Assembly: GCA_045648985.1 (NCBI GenBank)
Contig: JAZROZ010000015.1
Coordinates: 1 to 64,000, forward strand
DNA: 64,000 bases
Direction of reading: 5' to 3'
Origin: SIG437 sp045648985
GTDB taxonomy: Bacteria > Bacillota > Clostridia > UBA1381 > UBA9506
A program made the position numbers and the translations under genes. The stretch's first letter is position 1; every line of letters starts with the position of its first letter. A model generated the notes under the pieces. The model searched no databases. It saw only the letters and a program-made list of their open reading frames with translations, and had not been told where the DNA came from. Positions 7,668-16,116 of this stretch are shown one piece after another.

Positions 7668-9188
7668 ATGGAAAAAACTTTAGCAGGTTTAACAGAAATC
7701 AACAACGTGGTCAATGGCTTTATTTGGGGGAATGGCCTATATCTTCTTTTGGCAACGGGTGTGCTGATGACAATAATAACAGGAGTATTTCAGGTTACTC
7801 ATATCAGTCACTGGTTTTCCAAAACACTTTTAAGTATTTTCAAAAAAGACGTTTCAGGACACGTAAAAGGTAAGTCAATATCACAGTTTCAGGCACTTTG
7901 TACAGCTCTTGCTGCAACGATAGGGGTAGGTAACATAGCAGGTGTTGCGGCAGCTATCGTTGGCGGAGGCCCCGGCGCAGTATTCTGGATGTGGATTGCA
8001 GCTTTTTTTGGCATGATGACTAATTATTCAGAAAACGTGCTTGGCATATATTATAGAAGAAAAAATAAAAATGATGAATGGTCAGGCGGTCCTATGTACT
8101 GTTTGCAGGAAGGCCTTGGAAAATATAAAGGCTGTAGGCATATAGGCAGAATACTCGCAATTTTATTCTCGATTTTCTGCATTCTTGCATCATTTGGTAT
8201 TGGTGCTATGGGACAGACAAACAAAATTGTTGTAAATATGGTTTCTGCTTTTGAGATTCCTGCACTTTCTAAAATATTATTATATGACAGTGTTTCATTA
8301 TATCACTTGATAATTGGTCTTGTTCTTTTGATTTTAGCAGCATTAATTATACTTGGCGGATTAAAGAGAATTGCAAACTTTGCAGAAAAGATTGTTCCCC
8401 TGATGGTTGTATTATTTGTTAGCGGCAGTCTTATACTAATCATTGCAAACTATACACAAATAGGTGCAGCATTTAGTTCAATATTTAAATATGCATTTAC
8501 TGTTCCTGCAGCACTTGGCGGTGTAGGCGGTATTGTGGTTAAAGACATCGTAACACAAGGCTGTAAAAGAGGCGTATTCTCAAATGAAGCAGGTCTTGGC
8601 TCGTCAGTCATGGTACACTCAAACTCAAACGTTGTCGAGCCTGTTCACCAGGGATTATGGGGCATATTTGAAGTGTTTGCAGATACATTTGTTGTTTGTA
8701 CTATGACAGCCTTGGTAATTCTTACATCAGGTCTTATCGACTTAAATTCGGGCGCTCTTTTACTTGACGGTGCTGGAGATGCTACACTTGTTGCAAAAGC
8801 TTTTTCGGGATTTTTTGGAGTTTGGGGCGAAAGATTTATTGCCATTGCTATTTTACTCTTTGCCTTCACTACTGTTCTTGGATGGAATCATTACGGTACA
8901 AAAGCATGGGAATATCTCTTTGGTGAAAAATCAGTTGCAGTATATAAGGTAATACATCTTGCGACAATACTTTCAGGAGCGCTTTTAACATCATCACTTG
9001 CATGGGATATTTCAGATACCTTCAACGGACTTATGATGATTCCTAACCTTATTGGTGTTATTGCACTTTCAGGTTTAGTATTTAAGATTACAAGGAACTA
9101 CATAGACAGAGTTTTAAAACATAAAGATATAGCACCTATGTTATCTAAATATGAAGAAATACAGGCACAAAGCGAAAAAGAACTTTAA
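7668..9188 (+). CDS. Alanine/glycine:cation symporter (AGCS family)
   Basis: A 506-residue, multi-helix sodium:alanine/glycine symporter. Family signatures include FQALCTALAATIGVGNIAGV, GGGPGAVFWMWIAAFFGM, the NEWSGGPMYCL-like loop and FSNEAGLGSS. It imports alanine or glycine with a cation. GAGGAAT just upstream supports ATG 7668. It is controlled by the glycine riboswitch at 7377-7553 and followed by a strong terminator, so it forms a one-gene unit. The riboswitch makes glycine the likely main substrate, though direction of transport cannot be inferred. Confidence 0.95.
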   Translation: MEKTLAGLTEINNVVNGFIWGNGLYLLLATGVLMTIITGVFQVTHISHWFSKTLLSIFKKDVSGHVKGKSISQFQALCTALAATIGVGNIAGVAAAIVGGGPGAVFWMWIAAFFGMMTNYSENVLGIYYRRKNKNDEWSGGPMYCLQEGLGKYKGCRHIGRILAILFSIFCILASFGIGAMGQTNKIVVNMVSAFEIPALSKILLYDSVSLYHLIIGLVLLILAALIILGGLKRIANFAEKIVPLMVVLFVSGSLILIIANYTQIGAAFSSIFKYAFTVPAALGGVGGIVVKDIVTQGCKRGVFSNEAGLGSSVMVHSNSNVVEPVHQGLWGIFEVFADTFVVCTMTALVILTSGLIDLNSGALLLDGAGDATLVAKAFSGFFGVWGERFIAIAILLFAFTTVLGWNHYGTKAWEYLFGEKSVAVYKVIHLATILSGALLTSSLAWDISDTFNGLMMIPNLIGVIALSGLVFKITRNYIDRVLKHKDIAPMLSKYEEIQAQSEKEL

Positions 9189-9203
9189 TTAAAAATAAAA
9201 ATG

Positions 9204-9245
9204 GAGTGTTTAAAACGTTTTATGGTTTTAGACACTCTTTTTTAT
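9204..9245 (+). terminator. Rho-independent terminator after the AGCS gene
   Basis: GAGTGTTTAAAAC pairs with GTTTTAGACACTC across a short loop, followed by a run of T. Confidence 0.9.
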
Positions 9246-9274
9246 ATCGCGAAATATTGTATTGTATAAAATTA

Positions 9275-9303
9275 TTGAATAAGATTTTATTATGTGATAT
9301 AAT
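9275..9303 (+). promoter_or_regulatory. SigA promoter of the ECF transporter genes
   Basis: TTGAAT (9275-9280), 17-base spacer, TATAAT (9298-9303). No vitamin riboswitch fits in the short gap before the gene. Confidence 0.8.
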
Positions 9304-9357
9304 CGTTGCATATGGTTTTTTATCAAATCATAATCTATGAAAAAGGAGGGCAGCAAA

Positions 9358-10245
9358 TTGAATGAATTTAAAGCATATCATCCGATTGTAAATTTTGTTT
9401 ACTTTGTGTTCGTAATTGGCTTTAGTGTATTTTTTATGCATCCACTATGTCTTTTAATATCACTTGTATGCGGATTTGCATATTCTGTGATACTAAAAGG
9501 AAGAAAAGCAATAAAAACTAATTTAATATATATGCTGCCTATGCTCATTTTAATGGCGATTATCAACCCTTTATTTAATCATCAGGGAAGTACAATACTT
9601 GCATATTTTCCAAACGGAAATCCACTAACGTTAGAATCTGTATTATACGGTATTTCGGCATCGGTGATGATAGCAGCTGTAATATGTCATTTTTCCTGTT
9701 ATAATGAGGTGATGACAAGTGATAAGTTTATCTATCTGTTTGGAAAAATAATACCATCACTTTCGCTTATATTTTCAATGACACTTCGTTTTGTACCCAA
9801 GTTTATAACGCAGCTAAAAGTGGTTATAAATTCACAAAAGTGTATGGGATGCGATTTATCAAACGGCAATATATTAAAACGTGCAAAGTGCGGAATTAAA
9901 GTGTTGTCAATTATGATAACATGGGCTTTAGAAAACGCAATAGAAACTGCGGACAGTATGAAATCACGCGGATATGGCTTAGCAGGCAGAACTGCATTTT
10001 CAATTTATAACTTTGAAAAAAGAGATAAAAAAGCACTTTTGTATATTGTAATACTTGGTATATACACCTTTGCAGTAAGCTTGATGGGCGCAATTGATTT
10101 CAGTTATTTTCCTTATGTTAAATCGCAAGAACTGTCTTTTTTGAGTACAAGCTGTTTTTTATCATACCTGGCGCTTTGTTTGTGTCCTGTAATTATTGAA
10201 TTTTGGGAGGTGAGAAGATGGAAAGCTATAAAATTGAAAATCTAA
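9358..10245 (+). CDS. ECF transporter transmembrane (T) component, EcfT/CbiQ family
   Basis: About 295 residues with several membrane helices. The cytoplasmic coupling motif region includes SMKSRGYGLAGRT near residue 205, the Arg-Gly box that docks onto the ATPases. The longest frame begins at ATG 9337, but AAGGAGGG at 9341-9348 lies inside it, so TTG 9358 is the likely start. It overlaps the following ATPase gene by 28 bases, which implies translational coupling. It is the scaffold of an energy-coupling-factor importer for a vitamin or metal. Confidence 0.9.
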   Translation: MNEFKAYHPIVNFVYFVFVIGFSVFFMHPLCLLISLVCGFAYSVILKGRKAIKTNLIYMLPMLILMAIINPLFNHQGSTILAYFPNGNPLTLESVLYGISASVMIAAVICHFSCYNEVMTSDKFIYLFGKIIPSLSLIFSMTLRFVPKFITQLKVVINSQKCMGCDLSNGNILKRAKCGIKVLSIMITWALENAIETADSMKSRGYGLAGRTAFSIYNFEKRDKKALLYIVILGIYTFAVSLMGAIDFSYFPYVKSQELSFLSTSCFLSYLALCLCPVIIEFWEVRRWKAIKLKI

Positions 10246-12686
10246 GCTTTACATATCCTGAAAGAGAATATAAATCACTAGACAGAATAAATGTCACGGT
10301 AAATCAGGGCGAGTTTATAACGCTATGCGGAAAATCCGGCTGCGGCAAGACAACACTTTTACGTCTTTTGAAATCTTCTCTAGCTCCTTTTGGGGATATA
10401 TGTGGAGATATATACTTTGAGAGCAGAAAATTAACCGACATAAACACGAAAGAACAAGCATCAAAAATAGGATTTGTAATGCAAAGTCCTGACAACCAGA
10501 TTGTAACCGATAAAGTGTGGCACGAGCTTGCATTTGGTTTAGAGAGTCTTGGTATTTCTACCTCTGAAATCAGGGCAAAAGTAGCCGAAATGGCATCATT
10601 TTTTGGAATTGAAAACTGGTTTTATAAAAAAACAAATGAGTTATCAGGTGGTCAAAAACAAATTTTAAATCTTGCCTCTGTTATGGTAATGCAGCCATCT
10701 GTTCTCATTTTGGACGAGCCTACAAGTCAGCTTGACCCGATTTGTGCAAGTAATTTTTTGAAAACTCTTGAAAAGATAAACCGTGAACTTGGCACAACTG
10801 TGATTTTATCAGAGCATCGTCTGGAAGAAGCCTTTGAGATGTCAGATAGAGTATTGGTTATGGATAGCGGAAAAATCATCGCAGACGACACTCCAAAAAA
10901 TATCGGCACAATTTTAAAAAGATTAAATCACGATATGGAGTCAGCTCTTCCGACACCTGTGCGTGTTTATAATGCAGTAGAGAATAATCTTGAGTGTCCT
11001 TTAACAGTTCGGGAGGGAAGAGATTGGCTCAGACAGTTTTCCCGAAATACAACTCTTCGTGATGATTTAATACCAACAGACAAGCAGGAAAGTGTTTTGG
11101 AAGAAACTCAGGTGGAGTTAAAGGATGTATGGTTCAGATACGAAAAAGACTTGCCTGACGTTATAAAAGGATTAAATGTTAAAATTAACAAAGGTGAGAT
11201 TTTTGCCGTTGTTGGCGGTAATGGTTCGGGAAAAACCACGGCTCTTTCGCTTATAAGCGGACTAAATAAGGCTTATAGGGGAGACGTTTTCATAAAAGGA
11301 GAAAAAATAGAAAAGATTAAAAATCTCTATGACGGAGTATTGGGAGTTCTTCCACAGAATCCACAAAGTATGTTTTTAAAAAAGACTGTTCATCTTGACC
11401 TTTTGGAAATGCTGGAAGATAAAAAAATATCAGATGAAGAAAAGGAAATGCAAATTAAAAAAGTCTCTTCACTTTGCCAACTTGATGATTTGCAGAAAAG
11501 TCATCCCTATGACTTGTCAGGGGGTGAACAGCAACGTGCAGCACTTGCAAAAGTACTCCTTAAATCGCCTGAAATCCTGCTTTTAGACGAGCCAACAAAA
11601 GGACTTGATGCACATTTTAAGAAGACCTTTGCATATATACTCAATAGCTTGAAATCAAAAGGTGTAACTATTATTATAGTCTCTCACGATGTTGAATTCT
11701 GTGCAGAATATGCTGACAGATGTGCAATGCTTTTTGACGGAAATATTACATCAATTGATAAACCGAGAGAGTTTTTTGCAGGAAAAAATTTCTATACGAC
11801 AGCTGCAAACCGTATGGCAAGGACGTATCTTCCAAAAGCAGTGCTTTCTGGCGATATAATAAAGGCTTGCGGAGGAAATATTACTATAAAAGAAAAAAAG
11901 ACTTATAATATAGAAAATAAAGAGATTATAAAAAAAGAAGAAGCTAAAGAAAAAAAAGAAAGTAAAGAGCCAAAACCAAACAAAAAACTGGCAAAAAGAA
12001 CTGTTACTATGGCATTTCTTATTCTTATTGCAATTCCACTTACGATATATCTGGGTATGCGTTTTTTTGGTGAACGAAAATATTATCTTATAAGCTTTCT
12101 GATAATAATAGAAACAATCATACCATTTTGTATGGTGTTTGAGAGCAGAAAACCAAAAGCACGAGAACTGATTTTAATCAGTGTCCTTTGCGCGATTACA
12201 GTTTGCTCAAGAACAGTATTTTTCAGTCTGCAGCAATTCAAACCTGTAGTTGCGCTTATAATCATCTCAGGTGTATGCTTTGGCGCAGAGACGGGATTTT
12301 TAGTGGGTGCAGTTACGGCATTTGTATCTAATATGTTTTTTGGACAAGGCCCGTGGACGATTTGGCAGATGTTTGCACTCGGTATAATAGGATTTTTAGC
12401 AGGTATTCTCTTTAAAAAAGGGCTTATTCAAAAAACAAGGTTATCGCTTTGTGTTTTTGGTTTTATTGCGACATTTATTATTTATGGCGGCATTATGAAT
12501 CCTGCATCTGTTATTATGTGGCAAAATAATATTACAAAAAAAATGATAATTTCGGCATACGTTGCGGGAATACCATTTGACCTTATACATTCGGTTTCTT
12601 CGGCATTTTTTCTTTGGTTTATATCAAAGCCAATGATAGAAAAGCTTGATAGAATTAAGTTAAAATACGGATTGATTGACGGATAG
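10218..12686 (+). CDS. ECF transporter fusion: two ATPase domains plus a C-terminal S-component-like membrane domain
   Basis: About 822 residues. The first ABC ATPase has Walker A GKSGCGKTT (38-46), LSGGQKQ and LILDEPTSQLD. The second has Walker A GGNGSGKTT, LSGGEQQRAAL and LLLDEPTKGLD. A Lys/Glu-rich linker (about 560-595) leads to a C-terminal region of about 220 residues with at least six hydrophobic helices containing FFGQGPWTIWQMFALGIIGF, the pattern of ECF substrate-binding S components. With the T component upstream, the pair would form a whole importer from two polypeptides. The S-like domain cannot be assigned a vitamin. ATG 10218 is chosen because GGGAGGTG precedes it; the longer frame starts inside that site. 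Confidence 0.88.
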   Translation: MESYKIENLSFTYPEREYKSLDRINVTVNQGEFITLCGKSGCGKTTLLRLLKSSLAPFGDICGDIYFESRKLTDINTKEQASKIGFVMQSPDNQIVTDKVWHELAFGLESLGISTSEIRAKVAEMASFFGIENWFYKKTNELSGGQKQILNLASVMVMQPSVLILDEPTSQLDPICASNFLKTLEKINRELGTTVILSEHRLEEAFEMSDRVLVMDSGKIIADDTPKNIGTILKRLNHDMESALPTPVRVYNAVENNLECPLTVREGRDWLRQFSRNTTLRDDLIPTDKQESVLEETQVELKDVWFRYEKDLPDVIKGLNVKINKGEIFAVVGGNGSGKTTALSLISGLNKAYRGDVFIKGEKIEKIKNLYDGVLGVLPQNPQSMFLKKTVHLDLLEMLEDKKISDEEKEMQIKKVSSLCQLDDLQKSHPYDLSGGEQQRAALAKVLLKSPEILLLDEPTKGLDAHFKKTFAYILNSLKSKGVTIIIVSHDVEFCAEYADRCAMLFDGNITSIDKPREFFAGKNFYTTAANRMARTYLPKAVLSGDIIKACGGNITIKEKKTYNIENKEIIKKEEAKEKKESKEPKPNKKLAKRTVTMAFLILIAIPLTIYLGMRFFGERKYYLISFLIIIETIIPFCMVFESRKPKARELILISVLCAITVCSRTVFFSLQQFKPVVALIIISGVCFGAETGFLVGAVTAFVSNMFFGQGPWTIWQMFALGIIGFLAGILFKKGLIQKTRLSLCVFGFIATFIIYGGIMNPASVIMWQNNITKKMIISAYVAGIPFDLIHSVSSAFFLWFISKPMIEKLDRIKLKYGLIDG

Positions 12687-12701
12687 ACAGACGGATAAAT
12701 C

Positions 12702-12729
12702 TTGACAAAAACCACCGTATATGTTACAC
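12702..12729 (+). promoter_or_regulatory. Promoter of the sugar kinase gene
   Basis: TTGACA (12702-12707), 16-base spacer, TTACAC (12724-12729) with an upstream TG. It overlaps the 5' end of the longest open frame, which rules out that upstream start. Confidence 0.7.
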
Positions 12730-12764
12730 TACGAATGATATTTATTAAAAGGAGAAAACATAAA

Positions 12765-13631
12765 ATGAACGTGGTTGCATTTGGGGAGGTTTTGTGGGAT
12801 ATACAGGAAAATAAAGAGTATATTGGCGGTGCACCTTTAAACTTTGCAGCACACTTTAAAAAATGCGGCGGGACGTCTTGGATAATTACAGCAGTAGGTA
12901 GAGACGAACTTGGGAACAAAACAATAGAGCAAATCGAAAAAATGGGAATTAATACAGAATTTGTTTCATATTCAGAAAAAGAAACGGGCAAGTGCCTTGT
13001 TTGGCTTGATGAAAACAGAATTCCCACCTATAACCTCTTAAATAATGTCGCATATGACTATATTAAAAAGCCTGAAATGAAAGGCAATCCTTTTGATGTT
13101 TTATACTTTGGTACGTTGTCACTGAGAAATGAAAATAACAGAAAGGTATTAAAACAGATTATTTCTGAAAATGAATTTAAAGATATTTTTGTTGATATGA
13201 ATATCCGTAAGCCTTTCTATAGCGAAGAAGTAATCAGGTTTGCTTTCAATAATGCAACAGTACTTAAAATAAGTGACGAAGAACTTTCAGTTGTTATGGG
13301 AGTTTTAAATAAAGAGAATTTGCAGCCCAATGACTGTGCAAAAATAATCAGCAAAGAGTTTAAAAATGTGAGAATTATAATAATCACAAAAGGTGATAAA
13401 GGCTCTTATGTTTATGATTGCACTGCCAATGAGTCATATGAAATTGATGCTAAAAAGGTTGAAGTTGTTTCAACCGTTGGTGCAGGAGATAGTTTTTCGG
13501 CATCATTTTTGGCTGAGTATTTGTCTTCTGGTGACATAAAGAAGGCGCTTAGTCTTGCAACGAAAATCAGCGGATATGTAGTATCAAACAGTGAGGCTAT
13601 TCCAAGCTACGATATAAAACAATTTATATAA
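12765..13631 (+). CDS. PfkB family carbohydrate kinase (fructokinase-like)
   Basis: About 288 residues. N-terminal VVAFGEVLWD and GGAPLNFAAHFKKCGG are the first PfkB signature, and VSTVGAGDSFSASFLAEY near residue 238 is the second, with the catalytic Asp in GAGD. It phosphorylates a sugar, most probably fructose, using ATP in the cytoplasm. ATG 12765 is chosen because GGAG at 12751-12754 is well spaced and the promoter lies just upstream. It is followed at 27 bases by an esterase gene, which suggests a small carbohydrate operon. Exact substrate unproven. Confidence 0.88.
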   Translation: MNVVAFGEVLWDIQENKEYIGGAPLNFAAHFKKCGGTSWIITAVGRDELGNKTIEQIEKMGINTEFVSYSEKETGKCLVWLDENRIPTYNLLNNVAYDYIKKPEMKGNPFDVLYFGTLSLRNENNRKVLKQIISENEFKDIFVDMNIRKPFYSEEVIRFAFNNATVLKISDEELSVVMGVLNKENLQPNDCAKIISKEFKNVRIIIITKGDKGSYVYDCTANESYEIDAKKVEVVSTVGAGDSFSASFLAEYLSSGDIKKALSLATKISGYVVSNSEAIPSYDIKQFI

Positions 13632-13658
13632 AAAATAAAGATATTGAGGGTGAAAATT

Positions 13659-14288
13659 ATGAATCGTATTGTACACAATGAAGAAAAATGGGTATTTCCT
13701 TTTGTGGAATATTCACCTGCAAAGAAAACTGAAAAAATGCCTGTAATTATACAGCTGCACGGAGCAGGAGAAAGAGGAAACGGCAAAGATGAGCTAGACA
13801 GAGTAGATGTTCACGGCTTTTCAAAGTTTGTTGTCGATAAAGAAATAGACTGTATTTTTGTTATGCCACAGTGCCCTGCGGATAGCTTCTGGGCAGCAAG
13901 AGTAGAGTCTATCATAAAGTTTGTTGAGCAGATAAAAAAAGAGTTTGATGTTGATGAAGACAGAGTATATTTAACAGGCTTAAGTATGGGCGGATTTGGC
14001 ACATGGTACACTGCTATGGCAAGACCTGACTTGTTTGCTGCAATCGCACCAGTATGCGGCGGCGGAATGGCATGGAATGCAGGAGTTTTGACTATGCCAA
14101 TTTGGGCATTTCATGGCGAAACAGATGCAACTGTAGATGTTAGACATACTGACGAAATGGTTGATAAATTAAAAGAATTAGGAAAAGATGTAAAATATAG
14201 CAGAGTTGAAAGAGTAGGACACAATGTCTGGATGTTTACATATGATCAGGAAATGCTTGACTGGATATTAAGTCAGAAAAGAAAATAG
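13659..14288 (+). CDS. Alpha/beta hydrolase, carboxylesterase-like
   Basis: About 209 residues. The oxyanion-hole segment QLHGAGERG and nucleophile elbow GLSMGGFGTW (Ser about 109) are clear. The acid (HGETDATVDVRHTDEM) and His (GHNVWMF) complete the triad. There is no signal peptide, so it acts in the cytoplasm. This type occurs with polysaccharide-degradation genes as acetyl or feruloyl esterases, but the substrate here is unknown. TGAGGG at 13645 supports ATG 13659. It is probably co-transcribed with the kinase. Confidence 0.87.
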   Translation: MNRIVHNEEKWVFPFVEYSPAKKTEKMPVIIQLHGAGERGNGKDELDRVDVHGFSKFVVDKEIDCIFVMPQCPADSFWAARVESIIKFVEQIKKEFDVDEDRVYLTGLSMGGFGTWYTAMARPDLFAAIAPVCGGGMAWNAGVLTMPIWAFHGETDATVDVRHTDEMVDKLKELGKDVKYSRVERVGHNVWMFTYDQEMLDWILSQKRK

Positions 14289-14304
14289 TGATATATAAAT
14301 TTAA

Positions 14305-14345
14305 AAAAATAGCTAACCGATTAATTTCGGTTAGCTATTTTTAAG
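14305..14345. terminator. Bidirectional terminator between the esterase and nagB
   Basis: AATAGCTAACCGA and CGGTTAGCTATT form a stem with A-rich and T-rich flanks on opposite sides, so it can end both converging transcripts. Confidence 0.9.
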
Positions 14346-14353
14346 TTTATCAA

Positions 14354-15139
14354 TTATTTTTCGTCTTTATAAATTTCCTTGAAGTATTTATAAGTATCAA
14401 CCTTTAATTCACCGCAAGCATCTTCGTCGCAAGCAACTATGCCGTTTGGATGAAGCTGAAGAGCACTGATTGTCCATGCGTGGTCAACACCGCCCTCAAC
14501 ACAATGACGAAGGGCACGGGCCTTGTTGTGACCGTTTATCAAAAGAAGAACTTTTTTAGAATCACAAACTGTACCAACACCTACTGAAAGAGCAGTTTTG
14601 GGAACTTTATTGGGGTCGTTATCAAAGAAACGTGAGTTTACAATTAATGTATCCTGTGTTAAAGCACGAACGCCTGTGCGTGATGTTAAAGAAGTAAACG
14701 GCTCATTAAAAGCAATGTGACCATCAACACCGCTGCCGCCAAGGAATAAGTCAATACCGCCGTATGATGCGATTTTGTCTTCATAATTCTGACATTCGGC
14801 TTCGAGGTCATCAGCCATACCATTAAGAATATTAACATTTTCCTTTGGAATATCAATATGATTAAAGAAATTATCATGCATGAAATACCAGTAGCTCTGG
14901 TCGTGGTCTTTAGGAAGACCAACATATTCATCCATATTAAATGTTACGACATTTTTAAAGCTTACTTTACCTGCTTTATTCATTTCAATGAGTCTTTTAT
15001 ATACACCAAGCGGTGATGAACCTGTCGGAAGTCCAAGAATGAAAGGACGGTCTTCTTTGTGATTGTTGATAGCATCAGCAATGTGCTGTGCTGCCCATGC
15101 ACACATTTCGTCATAGTTGTTTTTGATAATAAGTTTCAT
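14354..15139 (-). CDS. nagB: Glucosamine-6-phosphate deaminase
   Basis: About 261 residues. It converts glucosamine-6-phosphate to fructose-6-phosphate and ammonia. Motifs are LGLPTGSSPLGVYKRL near the N-terminus, NMDEYVGL with the catalytic Asp region, and GIDLFLGGSGVDGHIAFNEP; the length is normal. The longest frame starts 15 bases earlier, but GGAGAG then lies at that start, so the ATG whose first base is 15139 is chosen. nagA is not adjacent. It forms a single-gene unit with its own promoter. Confidence 0.95.
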   Translation of the reverse strand: MKLIIKNNYDEMCAWAAQHIADAINNHKEDRPFILGLPTGSSPLGVYKRLIEMNKAGKVSFKNVVTFNMDEYVGLPKDHDQSYWYFMHDNFFNHIDIPKENVNILNGMADDLEAECQNYEDKIASYGGIDLFLGGSGVDGHIAFNEPFTSLTSRTGVRALTQDTLIVNSRFFDNDPNKVPKTALSVGVGTVCDSKKVLLLINGHNKARALRHCVEGGVDHAWTISALQLHPNGIVACDEDACGELKVDTYKYFKEIYKDEK

Positions 15140-15191
15140 TTTATCACTCTCCATATTAAATTATATATATATATTTTAGTCCTACTTAAAT

Positions 15192-15219
15192 ATTATACAT
15201 CTTTTTTTTAATTTGTCTA
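15192..15219 (-). promoter_or_regulatory. Promoter of nagB
   Basis: On the minus strand, TAGACA (15219-15214), 16-base spacer, TATAAT (15197-15192). Confidence 0.6.
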
Positions 15220-15294
15220 GTTAAATTATAAAAAATTTATAAATACTTTTATTATTTTTGCCTTGCATTTTTATAGTATAAAGTGTTTTTATTA

Positions 15295-15323
15295 TTGAAT
15301 AAATCAGGAATATATGGTATAAT
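15295..15323 (+). promoter_or_regulatory. SigA promoter that now drives only a GGDEF relic
   Basis: TTGAAT (15295-15300), 17-base spacer, TATAAT (15318-15323). It is directly followed by the middle of a broken GGDEF gene, which suggests the original 5' coding part was deleted. Confidence 0.65.
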
Positions 15324-15351
15324 CAACTAAAGAGTAGACAGATTAACGCCA

Positions 15352-15479
15352 ATGGATTATCATGTTGCAATCGGTCTGTCTTACAGAACCAAAATACAAA
15401 TACTGAGGAAATGGTAAGAGAAGCAGAAATAAGAATGTATGAGGCGAAGGCTCGGTATTACCATAACCAAGAGCAGTAA
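15352..15479 (+). pseudogene. Diguanylate cyclase (GGDEF) C-terminal relic
   Basis: Two overlapping frames read DYHVAIGLSYRTK and then, after a shift near 15403, EEMVREAEIRMYEAKARYY ending at TAA 15477-15479. This is the C-terminal end of a GGDEF domain (the VSIG.. and ADKRMYEAK.. segments). The GGDEF active site and everything before it are missing. No start codon or ribosome site is present. It is non-functional. Confidence 0.78.
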
Positions 15480-15528
15480 AGCATTTTAAAAACGGAGTAT
15501 AAAGGTTTTATTTAGTTAAAAACAGGAA

Positions 15529-15892
15529 TACTTGAAATTGACATAATGCTTTCTGTTTTGAAAGAGCACTATAACGGAATATACCGTGTATCCTGGATAC
15601 CGATAGAGCACATAGAATTTTAATCCCAGCTTATCTTGGATATAACGAGGACGAAGAGCATTTTTCAAAGCTTTTAAACAAATATATTTATGATACAGTA
15701 AGCCCTGATTTTCACAGGGCGGTGACGAGTTTTTTAAACTATGATGCACTTAAAGCACAGTTTATAGAGGGTAAAACACCTAAAATTACATACAAAAAGA
15801 TTAACAGAGAAGTTGTGATACTGAGTGTCTATAAGCTCGATGATGCAGATGCTTCTTTAAACAATACACTTTGGGTTTTTGCAAAGGATTAG
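15529..15892 (+). pseudogene. Relic of the N-terminal domain found in clostridial GGDEF/EAL proteins
   Basis: One frame reads MLSVLKEHYNGIYRVSWIPI and stops at about 15625. A shifted frame continues YLGYNEDEEHFSKLLNKYI, then DTVSPDFHRAVTSFLNYDAL, and ends LWVFAKD at TAG 15890-15892. This resembles the PAS-like N-terminal module that precedes GGDEF in many clostridial cyclases. A frameshift and a stop separate the two pieces. Assignment to this protein type is from recall of the pattern, not a search. Confidence 0.6.
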
Positions 15893-15912
15893 GCTCTCGA
15901 CCTAAAATCTGT

Positions 15913-15941
15913 TTGACAAAGGCGAATCATTGTGGTAAATT
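15913..15941 (+). promoter_or_regulatory. SigA promoter of the c-di-GMP riboswitch transcript
   Basis: TTGACA (15913-15918), 17-base spacer ending TGTGG, TAAATT (15936-15941). It matches the extended -10 style seen at several other promoters in the window. Confidence 0.8.
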
Positions 15942-15963
15942 ATTGTAAGTTGAATATTTAACA

Positions 15964-16040
15964 AAATCGGCGAAAGTCGATGACGCAAAGCAAAGTGACT
16001 AAGGTAATGCTTTTGCTACGATATGGCAGTCCAGCTGCAA
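15964..16040 (+). promoter_or_regulatory. Cyclic di-GMP-I (GEMM-I) riboswitch
   Basis: The aptamer hallmarks are present in order. TCGGC-GAAA-GTCGA is the P2 hairpin with its GNRA tetraloop. It is followed by TGACGCAAAGC, then GACTAAGGT, the tetraloop-receptor strand. GCTACGATATGGCAGTCCAGCTGC is the P3 side. A hairpin with T-rich 3' flank at about 16059-16090 could be the expression platform. It lies between a SigA promoter and the polyphosphate polymerase gene, so cellular c-di-GMP should control that gene. Confidence 0.85.
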
Positions 16041-16116
16041 TGATAATAAGTCTTTCTTAAAAGGCTTCCTGTTGTTGCGGCTTTTCTTTTATAAAAAATG
16101 AAAGTGGAGAGATTTT

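Noticed and set aside
12482..13027. Minus-strand open frame over the ECF fusion and sugar kinase
   Set aside because: It spans two well-supported + strand genes and the promoter between them.
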